Origin: Spirogloea muscicola
Lineage: Eukaryota > Streptophyta > Zygnematophyceae > Spirogloeales > Spirogloeaceae
Assembly (NCBI GenBank): GCA_009602725.1
Contig: WELB01000063.1
Coordinates: forward strand, 454,384 to 495,028
DNA: 40,645 bases
Reading direction: 5' to 3'
Shown here: piece by piece, positions 32,818-40,645 of the stretch
Position numbering within the stretch: the stretch's first letter is position 1
Layout of the letters: every line of letters begins with the position of its first letter
Notes under the pieces: model-generated
What the model saw: the letters and a program-made list of their open reading frames with translations, nothing else
Database searches by the model: none
Told to the model about the DNA's origin: nothing
Translations under genes and position numbers: made by a program

Positions 32818-35800
32818 ATGGCTGCCCCGGAGCTCCTGGTGCTCTACGGCTCGCAGACCGGCAACGCCATGGAGATCGCCAAGCGCATCGACGCGGAGGC
32901 GTCCGCGGCGGGCGTCCGCTCCCGCGTCGCCGCCCTCAACGACTGCCCGCTGGTGATGGCCGCAGGGAATCGAACCCCTGACCTTAAGATTTGGAACCAT
33001 AAAGGCCGTGATTGCACCACAATGGCGTAAGCGGCTGCTTGTGACGCTGACGCGGTCATGACGGGCCTCGTCCTCGCCGTGACAGGCGAGCCTGGCCTCG
33101 GGGCCACCGGCCGCCGCCGTCTTCGTGGTGTCCAGCACCGGCGACGGCGACCCGCCGGAAAGCTGCGACCGGTTCGTGGGTGCGCTGCGGCGGCGCAGCC
33201 TCCCGCTGGGCTTCCTCGCTGGCCTGCAGTACACGGTGCTCGGTACGAGCGCCAGCATACCACACTCACCCCCCTCATCTCTCTGTCTCCTCTCCTCCCT
33301 CCCTCTTTGCTGGCCTTCTTATGACATGACGCTGCTGCTGCTGCTGCTGGTGCCATGGCTGCCCCCTTGCAGGGCTCGGCGACTCCAACTACACGACGTA
33401 CATGGGCGTGCCGCGTGTGTTTACGTCGCGGCTGCCCGAGCTCGGCGCGCGCTGCTTCTACCCCTGCGGCGAGGCCGACGATGTTGAGGGGTGAGCTGAG
33501 GCATCCGCTGCTTTGCTAGCTGCCGCTGCTGTTGCCACAGGGATGAGACAGGCCAGTGCCAGGCGGCAGGCGAGGGCGGCCGTCTCTGAGCCACCGGTGG
33601 CTGCGCAGCCTGGAGGAGTGCGTCGACGCTTGGGTTGCCGGGTTGTGGGCTCCGCTGCACCACACGCTCGGTGCGGCAGCTGGCGGTGGTGGAGGCGGTG
33701 TTGCGATTGGCACCGCTGTGGAGAATGGCCACGCCCCCCAGGCGAAGCAGGACAGCAGCCTGGAGGAACTGGTGGGCGTGCCGGCGCTGCCGCCTTGCCG
33801 CGTGCGCATCGTGTGGCTGGTTGAGGACGACACTGCGGCGGAGCTCGCCGCTGGCGGTGGTGGCAGCAGCGCAGGCGCCAGCTTGATGTCCATGGACCGC
33901 CTCACGACAGCCGAGTCGCTGGGGCGGTTGTCGGGCGGCGGCCCGGAGATGGTGCCCAGAAAGGTCAGAGGCCTCGGCGGCGCTCTCAGCTCAGTTGACA
34001 GCGGCACAGCCATCGCTGCAATGCTGGGCTCTGGGGACCGGCTGACAACGGGCGAGGGGGACGACGGTCCCGATGGCGGCGGCCCTGGTGGCGGCATTGG
34101 GCCGCTCGGGCCGGCGTTGGCCTACTCCGCAGCGGCACCGCTGCAGGCACGGGTTGCCGTCGCCCGCCGCCTCACAGCGCCGTGGTCAGACCGTGCCGTC
34201 GTTCACCTGGGCATCGACGTCACCAGCACCGGCCTCAGCTTCCGGTAGGCAGGCACGCAGACACGTAGTCTAAGAGCCGCAAAGCTGTGGCCGGCGTCCA
34301 AGGCCTTGGTCGATGCCGCTAGGTTGCTGATGGGCAAGCTCTAGTCCTAAGTTGTTAAGCTCGTTATAAAGCTGGTTCATTGTTGTTTGGTAAGCTCTTA
34401 TTGTTAAGCCTCTGTTAAGCTCCGGCGCTGACGCAGTTTTGGCTATGCCCACAGGCCGGGGGACTCGCTCGGCATCCTCCCCCGTAATGACCCACAGCTT
34501 GTCGCCGCGCTGCTGGACCGCCTCGGCGCGCCTGGCGACCGCCTCTTTCGGTAGGCTTTCCAGGTCCAGTCGCAATGCCGGAGGTCTGGTAGGGCCTTCG
34601 CCGCCGCCAGCTGCTGCTGATGCCCTGCTGTTGCAATTGGCACTGATGGCCCGTCTGGCTACCATGTCACAGGGTTGAGGCAGAGAGGGGCAACGGTGGC
34701 GAGGCGGCGCTGGGCCACCTGCACTGCCCCTGCACGTTGGGTGAGGCCCTGAGTTCCCGTGTGGACGTGACAGCAGCGCCCAAGAAGGGGCTCCTGCGTG
34801 TTCTCGCCGAATACTGCGCCGACGACGTGGAACGGCGGCGCCTCCTCTTCCTCTGCAGCCGTGGCGGACGCGATGCATACAAGGCCGAGATGATGGTCAG
34901 CCCGGAACTCAAAAGACTATTCTCTGTGCTTCACAAACTTCCGTTCACCCTGATCCTTACGTGGAACTTCATTCCCATAAACCCATTCTAGATTCTCGAT
35001 CTGTCGCGTCACGTGACGGGTCGTGTGCACGGCCACGGCCCGTCACGTCGTGCAAAGTGACTGCTTGAAGCTGGGTCTTCGCTGCCGCTGCCTCACAGGA
35101 GGCACGGCCATCACTGCTGGACCTGCTGCAAGCGGCGCCTTCGTGCCGGCCGGACCTGGGTCACCTGCTGGAGTCGCTGCCGCAACTCGTCGCGCGCTTC
35201 TACTCCATCACCAACTCTCGGGCCGTTGACTCGCACCTTATTGAGATTGCCTTCAGGTGCGAACTGCAATTGCCGCAGCCTAAGTGCATCCTAGTTGGCC
35301 CTGTCACCAGCATCAGGCTGACGCTTGAGCCGCTGCCAACCAGTGTCGTGCGCATGGAGACAGCACCTGGTCGGATATTCCGTGGCGTCTGCACTAACTG
35401 GCTGGAACGCGAGCTTGCGCTCGGCGCATCTGGCGAGCGCGCCCGGGGAATGCCCGCACTGAAGGTAGGTAGCCTCGGCTTGGCAGCTGCGAAGCTGGAC
35501 AATATGTATTTGTGCAACATTACTATGTCCTGCTTCTTTCCTCAGGATATCGTGTCTGCCTCACAGCTGGAAGCTGCCGTTCAATTGCAGTGGGAATGCC
35601 ATCATGTCTTGACAGCCAAAGACGGCTTCTGCCCTTAACCCTCTGCCTTTCCAGTGGTGCACTGGAAATATTGTTACATGTTTCCTCCTAAATAATATGG
35701 TTGTGCGGCGGTCGTTGCAGATCCCAGTGTTTGTTCGCGGTGGCGGCAGCTTCAGCCCGCCGCAGAACCTCGAGTCACCGCTCGTCATGGTTGGGCCCGG

Positions 35801-36722
35801 GACTGGCGTGGCCCCTTTCCGGGGCTTTCTGCAGGAGCGCAGGCGCGCGCTCGCAACGGATGGCTCCTCTCTGCAGGCGGCACCGTGCAGCGGGCAGGAC
35901 GAGCGTGACGGGGCCTCCGCTGTGCCCGATGAAGTTGGCGGTAGAGTCGCCCACTCCGCAATCGCAGGCACGGTCGGCGAGTCATGGCTCTTCTTCGGGT
36001 GTAGGCGGCAGGAGGAAGACTTTCTCTACCGTGACGAGCTGGAGGGCTTTGTTGCTGATGGCACGCTCTCGCGACTTGTTGTTGCTTACTCGCGCACAAC
36101 GGATAAGAAGGTAAGCGTGTCCTGCCTGCTAGCTCAGCCCATGAGCCCAAGCTTGCTCCCGCAAGCCATTATGGAAGATACAAGGCTTGGCCGATGACTT
36201 TGGTCCATACGTAGATCTCTTGAAAATGCTATCTGAGCAAAGATTCTGAGCCGGGTTGAGGTGCAGCTCGGCCGCCGGCCTGAATGCAACCTGGCACCTT
36301 TGGCTGGCAGGTGTATGTCCAGCACCGTATGCTGGAGCTCGGCGCGTCCCTCTGCAAGTTGCTGCTCAATCCGCTCACTTTTATCTTCATCTGCGGGTAC
36401 AGGCTTTCCTCCTTCCTCCTTGCTGTTAGCGCTTTGGAGAAGGTAACAACTTTAAAAGAAACTCTGTTGCTATTGCTTTTCTGTCTTTCACGACGACGGA
36501 CAGATCAAGATCACCATTTAGTAAGTACATACTGGCAGCTACTGAATGCCCTTCATTGGGCCGTTAATCTGCCACAGGGACGGCGCTGACATGGCCAAGG
36601 GCGTGCACGCGGCCCTTGTGTCGGTTCTTGCTTCGCACGGCAAGATGAAGGAGCCAATGGCCATTGCGCATCTCGCAGCCATGATGAAGGAGCACCGATA
36701 CGTGCGTGATATCTGGTCCTGA
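32818..36722 (+). CDS. MTRR: diflavin reductase, methionine synthase reductase type (MTRR), 11 exons
   Basis: Exons: 32818-32952, 33086-33242, 33373-33490, 33609-34244, 34455-34550, 34673-34895, 35099-35256, 35317-35464, 35721-36110, 36311-36396, 36578-36722; 763 aa. The enzyme passes electrons from NADPH through FAD and FMN, in MTRR to reactivate cobalamin-dependent methionine synthase. The flavodoxin domain has [32 protein letters not shown] and [10 protein letters not shown]. The segment [14 protein letters not shown] followed by [14 protein letters not shown] matches MTRR (ELGARxFYxTGxADD..GLELVVEPW) better than P450 reductase or ATR3/NDOR1. A Gly/Ser-rich linker of over 100 residues follows, then the FAD domain ([42 protein letters not shown]). 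The NADPH domain has [27 protein letters not shown] and FICGDGAD, and the chain ends YVRDIWS with the flavin-stacking Trp. RFYSITNSR stands where relatives read RxYSxxSS. MTRR-type rather than a novel diflavin enzyme is likely but not proven. Confidence 0.88.
32957..33030 (-). pseudogene. tRNA-Trp-like sequence, degenerate, antisense in the first intron of the diflavin reductase
   Basis: On the minus strand an internal B box, GGTTCGATTCC (32966-32976), lies within a T-arm-like CAGGG...CCCTG. An anticodon-loop-like TTCCAAA (32990-32996) would place CCA, the Trp anticodon, at 32992-32994. An A-box-like TGGTGCAAT lies at 33011-33019. The acceptor and D stems do not pair well in the standard layout, so this is probably a decayed tRNA or a tRNA-derived SINE head rather than a working gene. 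It sits wholly inside the intron between 32952 and 33086. Confidence 0.5.
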
Positions 36723-37157
36723 TTGTTGGAGCCGATGTCTATCTGCAGCTTCGTATCGACTGGAGGCAAGAGTCTGGAGCATGCAGTGGGCAATGACTAG
36801 GGACGCTGGAAACATTGAATGAAATTGATGAGCTTGGCGGATAACAAGCAATTGGGTGCTATGCTTTTTCATGCCAACACCTTGGCTTGCCCGAGCAGAA
36901 TGCCAAGCTGGGTAGGATGCTAACCATAAGAACAGCTCTCGTTTCCTAACCAATGACCTTACCAGCAAGCTGCAGGTGGCTGCACCTCCAACTTTCGAAC
37001 AAGCCACCATGCTGGTATCGCAGTGATGCAGCAAGTAGTGGGCTTAAAGAACTCCCGCATCAGGGACAGGTCATGATGCCTCCACGTGCTTGTCAAAGCA
37101 TGCCATGCTAAATACTCAAGGCCAGTCAAGTCCGGAACAATGCAACTGCTGATTTTG
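36723..37157. other. 3' flanks of convergent diflavin reductase and IspE genes
   Basis: These 435 bases separate the stop codons of two convergent genes and should contain both 3' UTRs. No further exon or repeat was recognised. Confidence 0.6.
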
Positions 37158-40100
37158 CTACGTCTCAAAGGAGTAAGGCAGCTTAAGCAAGCCAAGGCTG
37201 CTGGCAACGCCAGCACCCTTAACAGCGCCCGGGCCCTCCATTCCGGTCGTCTGGGTGGCAGCTTCCTCTGCTTGGGCATGGTACCACTCCCCCTTCTGCC
37301 TGCTGATGAAGTAAGCATCTGCAGCAATGAGCAGCCCGCAGCTTGCAATGAGTGCACCATTGCGAACTCGGCAGCAACTAGTGCTAAGAGTACAAAATGT
37401 TATAGATGAAGCCTATTAAAATCTGAACCTCTGAGCTGTAACCTTGATCCATTCACTATGCCCTCCATGCTTTGGCACCCTGCCAGAGTGCAGGCCACCA
37501 ATGTCTCTTGCACACCTGTGACAAAGGTGCTGCTGTAGCGCTCATCATCATAGAGGAACGGTGGTGGCTCCCGTTCACCAACCGCCACAATTGTGCTTCC
37601 GCTGAACCTCCGAAGAAGAGGAAGAACACCTCTGGTTAGTCTTTGTGAGCAGTATTCATGGTGCACTGATTGCAGTGATTGCAGTCTAGCCATTGGCTCT
37701 GTGCACTATGCTTAGTGCTGCAGCCCATACAAGTGAACCTCGGCCGTGAAAGGGGAAACAACAAGCCTGGCGCAGGCATAACCAATGACTCTCGAGCAAT
37801 AAGACAAGCAATTATCTCCTCATACAAGTGCTGCCGTTGGCTAGCCATAGTCGGTCCACACCTCCCGCTCATGAAGACGGCTTGGTACCGTCCCCTGCCT
37901 CCCGCCATGACTTGCTGCTTGAGCTTCCTCAGTGATGGCAGCACCTCAAATGCCGGCAGCTCTGCATCCAGCAATCAGCAAGGGTCTTGCAGAACTCTGC
38001 TCAGTGTCCAGTGTGCTTCACTCTGCAGTCAGAAGAGGAATTGCTCGTCTCGCTATGAGAATAATTACTGCCTTGCTCAGCAGCAATTCAGTGCGGCGAA
38101 AGCTACTGCGCAATGGGGTATGCTATTCAAGCAAAACGCAGCAACGATGATTCTTTACCTCCATCATGCGCTTGGCAAAGTTAGACAACCTTCTTAGACA
38201 ATCAGCAACAGCATACATTGGATCGATCAAGCGGGTTATACTCGAGAGAGTTCCAGTGAGCCGCAAGAGCAAGAGAACGAGAGCAAGGCGTTGCACCGAG
38301 GTCGTTGATGCATGTGTTCTGGCGAATGCCCTCGGCCATGACGCGCCGCAGCAGTTCCCGTGGCTCCGCGGTGCTCGCCTGCTCCAGCCTGAATTGCTGG
38401 TCGCACGCGAAGAGCAACGTGACAACAATGGGACAAGCATTACTTAAGGAGCTCATGTCATTGTGGTGTGCACCAGATATCGATATTTGCAAGCCGGATT
38501 TTTCAGGACGCTGGAAATTTGGAGCCTAAGTACTTAAGATAGTTGCAGAGCAATGGGGTTCCGATTATGCAGCAAACCTTGTAGACGTCAGCCGTGGAGC
38601 ATTCCTCTGGCGGCTTTATCAGGACTATAGGCTCCGTCAGTGCTACTGAGCCTGTCAGGTCCTCCACGATCTGCAATAGAGCACGAAAAGCAAGGCTGAG
38701 GGCTTGGCTCTGTGGCGGTATTGCCATCTTTCTCGAGGCTGGCCAAGCTAATCTTGTAATCAGGAAGAGGGCGCTCACTAAGAAATGTGTGTCATGTATA
38801 ATGATAATGGCAGGAATAAGGCTGGACTCACCTCTCCACGACCAGTGCAGTAGGCAGCGCCATGAGAGAAGAAGAATGGGACGTCCGACCCGATCTCCGC
38901 CGACCAGGCCTGGAGGTCGGCCTCGCTGGCGACGCAGCCCGCCATCTGGTTGGCCGCCCACAGCGCCGTTGCGGCATTGCCACTGCCGCCACCGAGACCC
39001 GCGCCTGTCGGCACCCGCTTGTCCAAGTGGATCTGGGCGAGCCACCCAGAGCGTGCAGACCATCAGAAGCTCAGCACGGTGCCGGCTTGATAAGACCTTG
39101 ACATAATGGTCGACTGTCAGACCAAGGGATTCAAGAGTTGCAGAGGAGATCTGCCTTTGGCCAAGAGTCAAGGTCGGCAACGGCCCCGAGCATACCCAGA
39201 AGCGCGTGCCTTCGCCCGTCTTGCGCCGAAAGAGATCCAGCGCCTTGATGATCTGCTACAGTGCCAGCGAGCCACGGGTTGCAGCCGTCAGGCTCTGGTG
39301 CTGCTGATGACCTGCGGCGAGGGAGAGGACGGCCAGGACTTGGCACGTTCACGGGCTTACAGTACCAGACTCGCATCCCCCAATGACAACGAGCCCAAAC
39401 CTCCTTTCATGAAGGTTAAGTCATGAACCTGAACCCCAGATCGCATTCCAGAATATATTCAACTGGTCAGCCGCTCCATTTAACAAGATGTATACTTCAT
39501 TGTGCAAATGAAATGCTCGCCTGCAGCTTTGGAGCGTGCACCTGACCAGTGCAGACTAACACGTGGTGATTGTAGGGAGCTGCCAATCTGCAACCGGGGG
39601 CCTTGGCCCTGACCCTCTCGCTGACCTGATCTACTGCCTCAGCCCTCGTGCTTAACCTCATTGCCTGTAACCGGCTTTCAGCTGAACTCCTAGCTCTCAG
39701 CCCTCACTTGTACTCCATAGCTCAGACAACAAGCATCTCAATGTAGCTTGACTCCTGCCTCGGCGGTCGTGGAGACAGAGAGCGCAGCAATAGTACCAGG
39801 TTGCGGTCGTCGAGGGGCACGCCGGGCGAGTTGGTGGTGAGGGAGTCGCGCGTCGTGGACGGCGAGACGGAGAACTTGATCACGTCGCCGAGGCTGATGG
39901 CCTGACGCCGCGAGGAGCGGACCGACGCTGCGTTAAGCACAGCTCCTCCCGCAGCTAAGGCAAAAGACTTACTGGAAGCACAGGATGACCTCCCACAGCC
40001 ATTGCCTTACATTACCACATTAACACATCAATACACTGACACATTATACTAACATTAGTGAGCGCCTACTTGCAGAGGTCACAGATGGTCGTGCAATGTG

Positions 40101-40199
40101 GCGAGTCGGGGCCGCGGCGGCGGCGCTCACCAGGAAGAGCGACGCGAGGTCGTGGTAGCCGTCGGGCCGCTTGCCGGTGACGCGGAGGAAGGAGTTCAC
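37158..40199 (-). CDS. ISPE: 4-diphosphocytidyl-2-C-methyl-D-erythritol kinase (IspE/CMK), 5' partial, nine exons seen
   Basis: IspE phosphorylates 4-diphosphocytidyl-methylerythritol in the plastid MEP pathway for isoprenoids (carotenoids, chlorophyll side chains, plastoquinone). Exons, 5' to 3' on the minus strand: 40199-40131, 39901-39797, 39252-39196, 39032-38832, 38670-38578, 38396-38297, 37961-37862, 37601-37516, 37318-37158; 323 residues visible. Signatures in order: VNSFLRVTGKRPDGYHDLAS, AISLGDVIKFSVSPS, GVPLDDRNL, the GHMP-kinase ATP loop KRVPTGAGLGGGSGNAATAL, AEIGSDVPFFFSHGAAYCTG, LIKPPEECSTADVYK, CINDLELPAFEVLPSL and AVFMSGSGSTIVAVG. The last exon reads AYFISRQKGEWYHAQAEEAA and extends to a TAG at 37158-37160, as in plant CMK. 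Two junctions are decided by family continuity (the GSGSTI and NDLELPAF joins). The first exon, with the transit peptide and the SPAK segment, should lie in 40203-40490 but cannot be placed; the sequence there is a long Pro-codon repeat. Confidence 0.93.
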
Positions 40200-40201
40200 C
40201 T

Positions 40202-40233
<32 letters not shown>

Positions 40234-40496
40234 TGAGCGACAGGACTTATCAGCTTCTGCTCAGAGATGGGGTTTTGGCTGGCCGACGGCGGCAGTCGCC
40301 GGCGCAGCCTCGGCCGCCGCGGCGCCGCCGCCGCCGCCGCAGCCGCCGCCGCCGCCTGGCAGCAGCAGGGCCCGGCACTCGGCAGCAGAGGCTGCTGCAA
40401 CTGGCAGCAACAGGACGACAGCCCTGGCCCTCAGTCAGCCGCTTGGCAAACGGCGCCTGAAGCCTCGCCCGCTGCCTTGGCTCCGCTCGTCTCCAG
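40200..40496. promoter_or_regulatory. probable shared 5' region of IspE and the ABC1 kinase
   Basis: IspE runs leftward and the ABC1 kinase rightward from this interval of about 300 bases, which must hold the first exons and promoters of both. It contains a GGC/GCC tract at 40202-40234 and further GCC and CAG runs at 40316-40366. An ATG at 40267 begins a plus-strand frame of low-complexity Ala and Gln that could be part of an ABC1 kinase first exon, but it is out of frame with the downstream exon without splicing, so I do not call it. Confidence 0.45.
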
Positions 40497-40637
40497 GTAC
40501 ACAAGCGGTCCGCGGTGCGGCTGCTGCGGCTGTGCGAGGACAACCGGGGGTTCTACGTCAAGGCGGGCCAGTTCGTGGCGTCCATGCAGCACGTGCCCGA
40601 GGAGATCACGTCCACGCTCGTCAAGCTGCAGGACCAG
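40497..40637 (+). CDS. ABC1/ADCK-family atypical kinase, single exon, truncated by window edge
   Basis: One 47-codon exon with a CAG acceptor at 40494-40496 and a GTGAG donor at 40638. It encodes HKRSAVRLLRLCEDNRGFY followed by VKAGQFVASMQHVPEEITST and LVKLQDQ. The KxGQ segment (here VKAGQF) is the hallmark of the ABC1/UbiB/ADCK family, atypical kinases that support ubiquinone or plastoquinone and lipid metabolism in mitochondria and plastids. The CEDNRGFYVKAGQF version with E-E-x-T-S-T-L resembles the ADCK1-like subgroup, though 47 residues cannot settle subfamily or organelle. The kinase core lies beyond the window. It is divergent from IspE. Confidence 0.85.
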
Positions 40638-40645
40638 GTGAGCTG

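Noticed and set aside
32818-36722. Assignment as ATR3/NDOR1 (cytosolic Fe-S assembly diflavin reductase) or P450 reductase
   Set aside because: The LGAR.FY..G.ADD followed by [14 protein letters not shown] pattern and the FAD-domain sequence fit methionine synthase reductase better; there is also no N-terminal membrane anchor as in P450 reductase.
37400-37515. IspE ending at the in-frame stop just after GSDFNRLHL
   Set aside because: Splicing at 37515/37516 to the exon 37318-37158 restores the conserved AYF(I)xRQKGEWY segment of plant CMK proteins.

Overview
This window is nuclear DNA of a photosynthetic eukaryote. The genes are split by many short GT-AG introns, most ending in TGCAG. Two products are plastid-type (ribosomal protein bL17 and IspE of the MEP isoprenoid pathway). 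The XPF, CNX2 and PWWP proteins read as green-plant orthologues, and one gene is a plant-type LRR receptor kinase built as one leucine-rich repeat per exon with phase-2 introns. That kinase points to the streptophyte lineage. A probable methionine synthase reductase, which as far as I know flowering plants lack, points away from them. My best inference is a streptophyte (charophyte-grade) green alga; I cannot name the species.

Layout. A 123-base poly-T run opens the window, followed by the 3' part of plastid bL17 (+). CNX2, the MoaA-type molybdenum-cofactor enzyme (-), lies at 1488-3580. From 3581 to 10053 there is a gene-poor stretch rich in repeats: a 166-bp foldback enclosing a retrotransposon protease scrap, a near-perfect 77-bp inverted repeat, and many dispersed copies of a GGCTGGCC-cored motif in both orientations. 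An LRR receptor kinase (+, 16 exons) runs from 10054 to 15225. The DNA-repair nuclease XPF/RAD1 (-, 12 recognised exons) spans 16374-22072 and is head-to-head with a PWWP chromatin protein (+, 12 exons, 22443-28511). An unrecognised coiled-coil nuclear protein (+) ends at 32050. A diflavin reductase of the methionine synthase reductase type (+, 11 exons) occupies 32818-36722. IspE (-) lies at 37158-40199 and faces the first recognisable exon of an ABC1/ADCK-family kinase (+) that runs off the window.

I rebuilt the gene models by hand from splice sites, reading-frame phase and remembered family conservation. Every internal junction listed keeps the frame. The 5' ends of bL17, XPF, the coiled-coil gene, IspE and ABC1K are unresolved. 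Three of the four single Ns (3333, 22073, 32741) lie in or just before GC-rich first exons and the fourth (9912) lies 141 bases upstream of one, so real sequence is probably missing there. The genes are housekeeping or signalling functions in both orientations and do not form a co-functional cluster. I saw no CRISPR array or intact mobile element, and nothing I can defend as a new biological system. The best leads are the foldback and inverted-repeat families, the methionine synthase reductase, an intronic antisense tRNA-like element, and the unrecognised nuclear coiled-coil protein.
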